NCBI RefSeq assembly: GCF_900105165.1
Contig: NZ_LT629740.1
Location: 4,836,001 to 4,900,000 of the forward strand
Direction of reading: 5' to 3'
Source of the DNA: Mucilaginibacter mallensis
GTDB lineage: Bacteria > Bacteroidota > Bacteroidia > Sphingobacteriales > Sphingobacteriaceae
DNA: 64,000 nt
A model generated the notes under the pieces. It saw only the letters and a list, made by a program, of their open reading frames with translations, was not told where the DNA came from and searched no databases. Position numbers and translations under genes: made by a program. Positions 27,453 through 35,109 of the stretch are shown piece by piece; position 1 is the first letter of the stretch, and every line of letters begins with the position of its first letter.

Positions 27453-28583
27453 ATGAGTATTGTCATCGACTTTTATCCTGTAAATGCATCAAAAGCGGAA
27501 TTAAAAGCTTTTATAGAAGCCTTGGGGTTTTACAAAACGATTTATTTCTTGAATCCTTTTCCTAAAGGTACATTGTATTACGCATGGTATGATTACGAGG
27601 ACTATAAATCAGCTGATGGCGTTGAGGCTGTTATTATAGATAATAAAGCAATAGCAAATGAAGTAGCCGCAACTCCTTACATAATCCATACAAGAACCAG
27701 GGTTTGGGCGAGTGCATATGATAAGCAAAAACAAAACCAACTTATACGGGCGGCCAAGAAACGATTTGGCGGTGATTTTTATAACGACCACAATGGTAAG
27801 AATCGATATATCCCTATTGAAAAAACCGAATTTCTGCATCCGTATGAATCAGGAATTCTAAAATTATACGAACGTTTAAAGGATAAATTGAACAAGCTTT
27901 ATTCGACAATAGCTACAATCGATGAGCCTTTCGAACTCGCTGTACAGAACGCCGCCCATCCCCACATAAAACAAATGTTGGTTCAGAACAACCCGGACAT
28001 CTATCTTTATAACTCCTTATTGCCATTTGCCGTATCTGTAATTGAACATTTCTTAAAAGAGTTGTTTATAGTGCTAATTAAATATGACGAAAAAGCACAA
28101 AAATTAATAGCAGACTTTAAAATCAAAGATTTTAAGAATCTGTTAAATGTAGCCGAATTAAGAGAAATCCAGAAAGGAACGAAAAGTATAGAAGAATTAA
28201 TAGCAGGCAATTATACATTTCAAAATTTAAACCAAGTTAACGATGCTTATAAAAAATACCTTAATATAGATGTGAACTCAATTCTTAGTAAAAAGAAATA
28301 CAACAAAAGTACCTTGAGAAATGCGTTGGCTGATGTTATAGAGCGCAGGCATTGGATGATCCATCATTTTTCTTTTCCAAGTGATATGGACAAAAAGAAG
28401 TTTTTTAGTGTATTGAAGGTTTGTGATCTGGTAATCGAAGAAATGGTTTCCCATGTGGAAAACCGAAATCAGATTCAAATAAAATCACATTCGATGTATT
28501 CTGGAATAATTAGGTTTCCAAACCCTTCGCTTTATAAGAAAGGATCGCCTCCAAATTTAAATTTGGAATCACCAGAGTTATAA
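27453..28583 (+). CDS. Protein with C-terminal HEPN-like domain, candidate defence RNase
   Basis: 376 aa, no known full-length family. The N-terminal ~115 residues are alpha/beta (FYPVNASKAELKAFIEALGF, GTLYYAWYDYEDY). The C-terminal ~200 are helical and contain ERRHWMIHHFSF near 297-308, an R-x4-H motif typical of HEPN ribonucleases, preceded by a helix with ALADVIE. It faces SieB across a short divergent promoter: TATTTTG at 27438 is one base short of the -7 consensus and only 8 nt from the ATG. A phage-defence or toxin role is inferred. Confidence 0.55.
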   Translation: MSIVIDFYPVNASKAELKAFIEALGFYKTIYFLNPFPKGTLYYAWYDYEDYKSADGVEAVIIDNKAIANEVAATPYIIHTRTRVWASAYDKQKQNQLIRAAKKRFGGDFYNDHNGKNRYIPIEKTEFLHPYESGILKLYERLKDKLNKLYSTIATIDEPFELAVQNAAHPHIKQMLVQNNPDIYLYNSLLPFAVSVIEHFLKELFIVLIKYDEKAQKLIADFKIKDFKNLLNVAELREIQKGTKSIEELIAGNYTFQNLNQVNDAYKKYLNIDVNSILSKKKYNKSTLRNALADVIERRHWMIHHFSFPSDMDKKKFFSVLKVCDLVIEEMVSHVENRNQIQIKSHSMYSGIIRFPNPSLYKKGSPPNLNLESPEL

Positions 28584-28631
28584 AATTAGCCTCTAACCGT
28601 ATAAATACAATTAAGCAGATTTAAGTATTTA

Positions 28632-28739
28632 TTATTCAACTTCCGCTATGTCGAGCGGTGAAACATCTGCAAATTCTAATTCTTTGTCATATTCAGTTAG
28701 GTTTTCCTTATGTGGATTAGCTATTTTTGAATAAATCAC
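28632..28739 (-). pseudogene. C-terminal fragment of a gene cut by IS21
   Basis: Reading leftward from the IS edge: 35 codons (VIYSKIANPHKENLTEYDKE ... LDIAEVE) to a TAA at 28632. Composition looks coding. A stop lies just upstream in this frame, at the IS border. The N-terminal part may be the fragment at 31346-31393. Confidence 0.4.
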
Positions 28740-28777
28740 CTACCTATGTGGAGATTATGATGAATGAGACCACACCA

Positions 28778-28844
28778 TTTCGGCGCAAGCTGACCCACTG
28801 TTTCGGGGCAAACTGACCATGGTATTTCGGGGCAAACTGACCCA
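28778..28844. repeat. Three direct repeats in IS21 left end (transposase sites)
   Basis: tttcggcgcaagctgaccca (28778), tttcggggcaaactgacca (28801) and tttcggggcaaactgaccca (28825). An inverted copy lies near the right end at 31305-31324. Multiple end repeats are typical of IS21 transposase binding. Confidence 0.8.
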
Positions 28845-28907
28845 CCAAAACTCGTAGCAAATGCTGTAGAAGCAACCATCTTTTGAGGGCAAAAGACCCG
28901 TTCTAAG

Positions 28908-30461
28908 ATGGCCAATTTGACAATCAGCATGAGTAAGATTAGAAAGATTTTAAGGATGAACAGCCAGGGTCGCAGCACGCGATTTATAGCTGCCCAGATT
29001 GATTCATCCCGGAATACCGTAAGAAAGTACCTGGCCGTCCTTAAGAAGAGCGGCTTTACCTTTGAAGAAGTTAATAGCCTGAATGATAAGGAACTGGAAG
29101 ATATTTTCGGCAAGACCAGGGAAAACAACCAGCCAAGCAGCCGTATGCAATCCATGCTGCGCTGCTTTCCGCACGTCGATAAAGAGCTCAAAAAGACCGG
29201 TATGAACCGGCAACTCCTGTGGGAAGCCTATATCAAAGAGTTTCCTGACGGCTATAAGTACACCCAGTTTTGCACGTATTACAACCAATGGAAGACCAGG
29301 GTCAACCCGACCATGCACATGGATCACAAGGCCGGAGACAAGCTATACGTTGATTTTGCGGGTGAAAAGATGAGCTATACGGACAAGGAAACCGGTGAAG
29401 TCATTGAAGTAGAAGTCTTTGTAGCAATCCTTGGGGCCAGTCAGCTCACCTATGTAGAGGCTGTTATGAGCCAGCAAAAGGAAGACTTTATCGCAGCCTG
29501 CGAGAATACCCTGCACTTTATCGGCGGCGTTCCTGCCGCCATTGTACCGGATAACCTGAAGGCGGCTGTAACCAAAAGCAGCCGCTATGAACCAACCCTT
29601 AACGAAACATTTGAAGACTTCGCCGACCATTATGGGACTACCATTCTACCAGCGCGGGCGTACCGCCCGCGTGACAAGGCATTAGTAGAAGGTGCCGTTA
29701 AGATCATTTATACCAAGGTATACGCCCCTTTAAACAAGCATGTCTACCATTCTTTAACAGAACTCAATACAGCGATCTGGCAGGCCCTGGAAGTCCATAA
29801 CAGCCAGTTGCTTAAGGGTCGCAATTATAGCAGGATACTACAGTTTGAAGAGATCGAGCGTGGGGCCCTGGCACCGCTACCTGTCCTGCGTTACCAGTTC
29901 AAAAAACACTTTTATGCCAGGGTGATCAAGAATGGCCATGTCAATCTCGGCCCTGATAAACACTATTACAGTGTGCCTTATCGCTTCATCGGCAAGCGGG
30001 TTAAGCTATTATACTCCCGCACTATTGTAGAGATCTACTCCAATTATGAGCGTATCGCTTTGCACCCGCGCGAAAAGAACCCCTATGGTTATACTACTGA
30101 CAAAGAACACATGGCCAGCGCTCACCGCTTTAAAAGTGACTGGACACCAGATATGTTCCTCAATTGGGCGGCCTCCATTCATGAGGATGTCAGGCTATAT
30201 ATCCTTCAGATACTGGAGCGTAAACAACACCCCGAACAGGCTTACAAATCCTGCCTGGGGGTACTTGGCTTTGCAAAAAAAGCAGGGAATGACCGGTTAA
30301 TAATGGCCTGTCAGCGAGGGCTCAGTTATGGCCTTTATAGCTATAAAACGATACAAACCATATTGGAAAACAAGATGGACAACTATGAGGAAAGCATATT
30401 TGCCGATGAGCTACCCATGCCTGATCATGGTAATATCCGGGGAAAAGACTATTACAAATAA
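28908..30461 (+). CDS. istA: IS21 transposase IstA
   Basis: 517 aa. N-terminal helix-turn-helix (MSKIRKILRMNSQGRSTRFI), then the DDE integrase core: D in KLYVDFAGEKMSY, D in AAIVPDNLKAA, E in ALVEGAVKIIYTK. The C-terminal beta domain has HFYARVIKNGHVNLG. Complete and apparently intact. 20 bp before istB. Confidence 0.95.
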   Translation: MANLTISMSKIRKILRMNSQGRSTRFIAAQIDSSRNTVRKYLAVLKKSGFTFEEVNSLNDKELEDIFGKTRENNQPSSRMQSMLRCFPHVDKELKKTGMNRQLLWEAYIKEFPDGYKYTQFCTYYNQWKTRVNPTMHMDHKAGDKLYVDFAGEKMSYTDKETGEVIEVEVFVAILGASQLTYVEAVMSQQKEDFIAACENTLHFIGGVPAAIVPDNLKAAVTKSSRYEPTLNETFEDFADHYGTTILPARAYRPRDKALVEGAVKIIYTKVYAPLNKHVYHSLTELNTAIWQALEVHNSQLLKGRNYSRILQFEEIERGALAPLPVLRYQFKKHFYARVIKNGHVNLGPDKHYYSVPYRFIGKRVKLLYSRTIVEIYSNYERIALHPREKNPYGYTTDKEHMASAHRFKSDWTPDMFLNWAASIHEDVRLYILQILERKQHPEQAYKSCLGVLGFAKKAGNDRLIMACQRGLSYGLYSYKTIQTILENKMDNYEESIFADELPMPDHGNIRGKDYYK

Positions 30462-30481
30462 CCATTTAAAACAACAATAAC

Positions 30482-31228
30482 ATGAACACAAGCACCTTAG
30501 ACAAACTGCGGAAGATGAAGTTCTTCGGCATGTTCCATGCCTTTAAAAGCAGTATGGAAACCGGTAAAACAAACGATTACACGGCAGATGAACTACTGGC
30601 CCACCTGGTAGATGCAGAATGGGACGACCGGCAGAACAGGCGTATCGAACGCACGATCCTATATGCCCGGTTCCGCTATAAAGCTTCAATTGAAGATGTT
30701 CATTATCATGCCGACCGAAGTATCGACCGCAACCAGATCATGCGCCTGGCAGATTGTACGTTTGTTGACCGCTTCGAGAACCTGCTGATCACCGGCAGTA
30801 CCGGTATCGGTAAAAGCTATATTGCTTCTGCTGTGGGCTACCAGGCCTGTGTATTGGGCTACCGGGTATTGTACACCAGTACACCCAAACTGTTCGCTAA
30901 ACTGAAGATGGCCAAGGCGGACGGCTCCTACATGAAAGAGCTGGCTAAGATCGAAAGACAGCAATTGCTCATACTCGACGACTTTGGTATCCAGCCTTTT
31001 GATGCACAAAGCAGGGCTGCGCTAATGGAGATCATTGAGGACAGGCACGGTAAGACCTCGCTGATCATCACTTCGCAGTTGCCAGTGAGCAAATGGTTTG
31101 AAGTGATCGGTGAAAAAACGGTTGCTGATGCGATCCTTGACCGGATCGTTCATGATGCACACCGCATCGAGTTAAAGGGAGAATCTATGAGAAGAAAACG
31201 TAATGTTGAACCAGAAAACAGCCATTAA
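30482..31228 (+). CDS. istB: IS21 helper ATPase IstB
   Basis: 248 aa AAA+ ATPase that helps IstA choose and capture the target. Walker A GSTGIGKSYIASAVG and Walker B LLILDDFGIQ are intact, and arginine-rich DRIVHDAHRIEL lies near the end. Follows istA on the same strand, as in all IS21 elements. Confidence 0.95.
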   Translation: MNTSTLDKLRKMKFFGMFHAFKSSMETGKTNDYTADELLAHLVDAEWDDRQNRRIERTILYARFRYKASIEDVHYHADRSIDRNQIMRLADCTFVDRFENLLITGSTGIGKSYIASAVGYQACVLGYRVLYTSTPKLFAKLKMAKADGSYMKELAKIERQQLLILDDFGIQPFDAQSRAALMEIIEDRHGKTSLIITSQLPVSKWFEVIGEKTVADAILDRIVHDAHRIELKGESMRRKRNVEPENSH

Positions 31229-31345
31229 TGAAATTACCTTTTAAATAACTATTTTTGTACATGCTTTTATAGCATTTGCTGCAACCCAAAAGTCAGCTAA
31301 CCCCTGGGTCAATTTGGCCCGAAACAGGGTGGTCAACATCTCCAT

Positions 31346-31393
31346 AATATACACCCTTAAGTGCTTAATTATATCTTCGGTTATAGCACTCAT
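31346..31393 (-). pseudogene. N-terminal fragment of a gene cut by IS21
   Basis: ATG at 31393 reads MSAITEDIIKHLRVYI up to the IS edge. Probably the 5' part of the same gene as 28632-28739, though the junction cannot be rebuilt exactly. Confidence 0.35.
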
Positions 31394-31937
31394 CGTCAAT
31401 TTGTTTTCGTTTAAATTTCTTCACCAAAATATATTATTACATCATCAAAATCAAAAATGAAGTCAATATATTTTAATAGTCATTTGGCTTTGATATCACG
31501 TTGTCTTTAAAGCTAGGCCAAAGTTGGTACGTGATTAATTCCAAGATAACGAACTTATAGAAATAACAACAATTCGTCGGATAGATTGAGTAATGCCTTG
31601 TGCTCTTCTTGAACTGTTTTCCTAAAACACCATTTTACGCAAATCTTCCAGGAAATAGTTCAAAAATTGACCAGTAAGGAGGATTTAAGTCGATTGGGAG
31701 CGAGACTTGAACTTTATGAAACAGAATTTCAAAAGTCCTAAATCTCCCCGGTTCTTTTACTTCCTTTCTTGCAAGAAAAGAAGTCTGGACACTGAGCATT
31801 CACAACAATATTATGTTAAGTAAATTTCAATGATGATATTTTTGTAATTTCTTCGTAATTTACTTAATATCAATATATTACAAATAGTTAGGGCGCGGCC
31901 AATAGTCTTAAATCATCTAAAAAGGGGTTCGAAAAGC
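31394..31937. other. Decayed island end, no intact gene
   Basis: About 540 bp, AT-rich. Short open remnants only, the longest near 31610-31738 (plus strand: KEDLSRLGARLELYETEF, then stop). Contains the word attatgttaagtaaa at 31810, shared with 54637. Confidence 0.4.
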
Positions 31938-31953
31938 TTCCCCTACGGGCTAC
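31938..31953 (+). other. attR: copy of the tRNA-Glu 3' end
   Basis: Exact 16 bp repeat of 24592-24607. It is preceded at 31924 by ggggttcga, also present in the tRNA T-arm, but with five extra bases (aaagc) between the two blocks. Confidence 0.8.
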
Positions 31954-31956
31954 TTG

Positions 31957-31995
31957 AGGGGAAAGGTTGTTAAAACACAACTTTTCCCCTTTTTT
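31957..31995 (+). terminator. Terminator just outside attR
   Basis: Arms aggggaaaggttgt (31957) and acaacttttcccct (31977) with one G-T pair and T-run. Probably the original tRNA-Glu terminator, now separated from its gene by the island. Confidence 0.8.
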
Positions 31996-32215
31996 ATGCT
32001 ATCTAATTTATTGTTAATCAACAAGATAAGCGACAAAGATTCACTCAAATAAAAAGTTCGATGCTGGGTTCCGTCAAAGCATAGGTTTTCGGGGTACATT
32101 GAACTTATAAGTTGCCGTTTAGTCTCAATATCCTGATTCTTATAGAATTGCAAAATATTGGTGAATACCTGAAAGTGTAATTACATCGGGAGGAATGGGT
32201 AGTGCGGCAGTGTAA

Positions 32216-32407
32216 ATGTTATCAACAAATTTTCTTAATAATCCTAAAGAAACGAATGAGATTAAACGTTTCTTCTCGAACATGGGATGGGAGTTTAAAG
32301 GGAATTCTATTTCAAACGCACTTAAGCGGATGCCTTCACTTGTTGAAATTCGTGCGAATCCAATTAAAAAGAATACAAATATTTATTCAAAAAAACCGGA
32401 TCGCTAA
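32216..32407 (+). CDS. Short hypothetical ORF, possible remnant
   Basis: 63 codons (NEIKRFFSNMGWEFKGNSIS ... KKNTNIYSKKPDR). The composition is protein-like and may be the tail of a helix-turn-helix domain, but there is no start context and no upstream partner. Could be a decayed gene. Confidence 0.3.
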   Translation: MLSTNFLNNPKETNEIKRFFSNMGWEFKGNSISNALKRMPSLVEIRANPIKKNTNIYSKKPDR

Positions 32408-32420
32408 GTAGCCATTAACA

Positions 32421-32657
32421 TTATTGTCCCCAAATATCTCCAACCTTAAGGCCATCTCTACGATTGGTTTTGATAACAAAATATTCATTTTTTGCGTCTA
32501 CAAGGGTTAAGATAATGTAGTCGGGCGGCCAATAGCCTATTCCGAATATCCTGACAGGTTTTGGATGATTTTGTAATATTTCAGTATTATTTATTAAAGG
32601 TTTATGTGTCGAACAACTGAAAAGAATAAAACAAAAAAGCAGTATATTTTTCTTCAT
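32421..32657 (-). CDS. Small lipoprotein
   Basis: 78 aa. MKKNILLFCFILFSCS is a lipoprotein signal with the lipobox LFSC. The mature part is a short beta-rich domain (RIFGIGYWPPDYIILTLVDA) of unknown role, probably outer-membrane anchored. Monocistronic. Confidence 0.7.
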   Translation of the reverse strand: MKKNILLFCFILFSCSTHKPLINNTEILQNHPKPVRIFGIGYWPPDYIILTLVDAKNEYFVIKTNRRDGLKVGDIWGQ

Positions 32658-33037
32658 AGGGTCACATTTTCCAGTTAATAACTAAAGTTACGCATTGTGT
32701 GTGTTATTAGCGTAATTAATTCATCTAAAATATCTTGGTCCTGAAAAATCCACTTTTAATTATAACACTATATAGATTTTATTACTAAGACGTGTATCAA
32801 ATGTTAACAAAAAATACATCCATAGAAACTTTTAATAAATTTTGTGTGACGCAATCAAACAATGTACATTTACACTGCTAACTTAAATTGTTAGAGCGGG
32901 GGCATTTACCGTGATTTATCCAATAATCACAAGAATTAAATAAATGAACTTCATTGCGTATGAGAGATATTTATTTCAGCCCTAATAAACCTGTTTCCAT
33001 AAGTTCAAAATTCAGGTGGGGGGCCCATAATATTTGC
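32658..33037. other. Intergenic region, nothing recognised
   Basis: 380 bp, AT-rich. No gene, hairpin or terminator stands out, apart from the likely lipoprotein promoter and the 3' end of the operon to its right. Confidence 0.4.
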
Positions 33038-34018
33038 CTACGGAACTTGAGGATTATCTATTTCTATAGGCTGGGAATCAAAACGCACCGTTGCCCCCTT
33101 TTTGACGTCAAAATTACGCTGTAACCTGATGAACTTGGCATCTATTTCTGTTTGCGAATCTTTTTCTATGACCACCTGCTCCATGACGAGTCTACGTTTA
33201 CTCCCCAGTTTCTGAAAAGACCAGGCGGGTAACACCAGGTTCTGCTCATATAACATGCCATAATAGGTACTGTAAAGCGCAATTTCCGGGAGGTAACTGT
33301 TTATTTGCGCCGCGTTATTATGCGCAGCGTCCCCGGTAGCAAGCCCGTTAACCCTCCCGTCCGGGTTTGACCAGCATGGCGCCATTTTGAAGTCCGGCTG
33401 ATCATAAGAAGGCTGTTCATCCGTATAAGCCATGATCGTATTAAAATTATTGTCCGCATTATCTTCATCTACATAAATATAGCCGCGTGCCGAGGGGGCC
33501 GCATCATTGAAACGACCGCTCTGGCTTTCGTGGTTCCCGCAGCCCATCAGATAGCCCAGTTCCCTGGCCACGGAATAATTGGCGCCAAGACAGCGGTAAT
33601 CCACAACGATATAGGCCTGGTTAAAATCGCCGAAGTTTCCGCTGACGCCCCCCTGCCCGGGGTAATTAGCGATGATCACCACCACATCCGCGGCGGTGAG
33701 TTTCCGCAGTTCTTTCAGCTGACGGAACGGTCCGTTGACGGAAATGACCGCGCTGTCCAGCAGTATTTGCAGGCAACCTGCCTCCTGTAGTTCGATTCCC
33801 ATGCTGCAGCTATTGACCACTAGTCCATCGATATTACTGTTCCGGAAGGCCGAATCGATATTTCCAACCTCTGTGTTAATGATGCCGTTCATTTGGTTGA
33901 GCCCTAATGCTACAGCTACTGCGGGTGTGTAAAAAAATGCTATGTTGATACGTGTTTGCGCCCTGGTCATGGCGCTGATCCCGCAAATAAGCAGGATCAA
34001 TCCGGTTAGTTTTTTCAT
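33038..34018 (-). CDS. Secreted reprolysin-like protein with degenerate zinc site
   Basis: 326 aa. MKKLTGLILLICGISAMTRA is a signal peptide. The domain follows M12-type metallopeptidases: INIAFFYTPAVA at the start, ADVVVIIANYPGQGG, and a late Met-turn-like FNTIMAY. Where the zinc motif HExxHxxGxxH is expected it reads VARELGYLMGCGNH, so the first two histidines are Arg and Tyr and only the last remains. It cannot bind zinc in the normal way, hence probably a binding or scaffold protein. Last gene of a four-gene operon. Confidence 0.7.
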   Translation of the reverse strand: MKKLTGLILLICGISAMTRAQTRINIAFFYTPAVAVALGLNQMNGIINTEVGNIDSAFRNSNIDGLVVNSCSMGIELQEAGCLQILLDSAVISVNGPFRQLKELRKLTAADVVVIIANYPGQGGVSGNFGDFNQAYIVVDYRCLGANYSVARELGYLMGCGNHESQSGRFNDAAPSARGYIYVDEDNADNNFNTIMAYTDEQPSYDQPDFKMAPCWSNPDGRVNGLATGDAAHNNAAQINSYLPEIALYSTYYGMLYEQNLVLPAWSFQKLGSKRRLVMEQVVIEKDSQTEIDAKFIRLQRNFDVKKGATVRFDSQPIEIDNPQVP

Positions 34019-34023
34019 TCTTT

Positions 34024-35109
34024 TTAATTAATGGTGTAAACCTGCGCGCCCACGCTAAAGTTGCAGGTAGTGGTGATATCTACATGATTGGTTTCCTTTT
34101 GTACCGACAGGTCGATCGCGGGCTGGTGAGGGTTATTGAGCACCCCCTTATTGCCGAGCCGCTGGTAATAGTCCTGTTCGCTGGTCATGTAATAAGCCTG
34201 CATATCCGGATCAGTCTGCAGCAGCGCGATCACTTCAGGGCGCGGATGCTTATAGGTCCCATTCCGTCCGCTGGAAATGATGGCCACAGCGGCTTTCGCA
34301 CCGCTGACCCATGCGGCGTTGGTACTACAACGGCTACCATGGTGGTTTATCTTATAAGCGCTGACGGGCCCGGACTGGCCGATCACATTTGTTTCCAGAT
34401 CAGCGAAATTACAGCCATAGGTACCTGCGCAGGTGCCCGCCTGCTGACCGTGCTTCCCACCGATATCCCCGCAGGTCAGGTATCGAAACTTCCCGTAAGT
34501 CAGCAGGAAACCCGTAGAAAGATCATTTTCGTCCGGGTTAGCAATCGTGCTAACCGCGTTAAAATTGCCGTTCGGATTATAGACGGAGCCGTTCACACAA
34601 AGACAGGACAACTGGATGGTGTGCGTACCGCCGGTATTATCGTAAAAGAGTACCAGTGACTTACCGGGTATCAGCGTAGCCCTCCGGTTTCCGTAGGCAA
34701 TGGCTGCGGTTCGGTAGGCGGCGCCTTTGGCAGGATGCGGGAACAAAATATCGCCCCGGTCAAATACGCTGTCGATGACGATACCGACGGCATTCGTAAG
34801 GATCACGGCGAGACCGCCCACATGATCATTATCATAATGTGAGGCGATCACCGCGTTGATATGTGTGATATGCAGCGTTCCTGTAAGGTAATTAATAATG
34901 GTTTGGCCACAGCGCTTCAGACCACCATCGATCAGTACGGTCCGGCTGATATTGCCTGCACCGTCCCGCGCTACGATAAAAGTTGCATCGCCCTGGCCTA
35001 CATCGATATGGTGGATGACCACCGACTGCGGCTGAGCTGCCAGGCTGCTTAATAACAGCAAGCATATAACTGCAACATGGCGGAGCAGCTGATCACATTG
35101 TTGTTTCAT
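34024..35109 (-). CDS. Secreted ComEC-type metallo-beta-lactamase-fold hydrolase
   Basis: 361 aa with an N-terminal hydrophobic signal (HVAVICLLLLSSLAAQPQ). The fold starts HHIDVGQGDATFIV, and the metal motif is present as IASHYDNDHVGG, followed by CGDIGGKHG and INHHGSRCS, as in the hydrolase part of ComEC/Rec2. Here it is free of the ComEC membrane channel and exported. Substrate unknown: nucleic acid or a phosphoester are possible. Its ATG overlaps the end of the fibre gene by 4 bp. Confidence 0.82.
   Translation of the reverse strand: MKQQCDQLLRHVAVICLLLLSSLAAQPQSVVIHHIDVGQGDATFIVARDGAGNISRTVLIDGGLKRCGQTIINYLTGTLHITHINAVIASHYDNDHVGGLAVILTNAVGIVIDSVFDRGDILFPHPAKGAAYRTAAIAYGNRRATLIPGKSLVLFYDNTGGTHTIQLSCLCVNGSVYNPNGNFNAVSTIANPDENDLSTGFLLTYGKFRYLTCGDIGGKHGQQAGTCAGTYGCNFADLETNVIGQSGPVSAYKINHHGSRCSTNAAWVSGAKAAVAIISSGRNGTYKHPRPEVIALLQTDPDMQAYYMTSEQDYYQRLGNKGVLNNPHQPAIDLSVQKETNHVDITTTCNFSVGAQVYTIN

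Larger units (their letters stand above)
28747..31345 (+). mobile_element. IS21-family insertion sequence
   Basis: About 2.6 kb with istA and istB. Ends are related inverted sequences: tgtggagat at 28747 and, on the other strand, tatggagatgttgacca from 31345. Next to each end lies a copy of tttcggggcaaactgaccca. No target-site duplication could be recognised; ends are uncertain by about 5 bp. Confidence 0.85.
24592..31953. mobile_element. Integrated genomic island at tRNA-Glu
   Basis: About 7.4 kb between a 16 bp direct repeat of the tRNA 3' end. Contents: tyrosine recombinase beside the tRNA, ORF6N protein, SieB-type protein, HEPN-like protein, an interrupted small gene and an IS21 element. 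No replication, mobilisation or structural phage genes are present, so it is probably a satellite or degenerate element that serves as a defence cargo island. Confidence 0.8.

Noticed and set aside
31394..31937. Complete gene between IS21 and attR
   Set aside because: Only short frames broken by stops on both strands.
34084..34659. 191-codon plus-strand frame opposite the hydrolase gene
   Set aside because: Antisense to a gene with clear metallo-beta-lactamase motifs.
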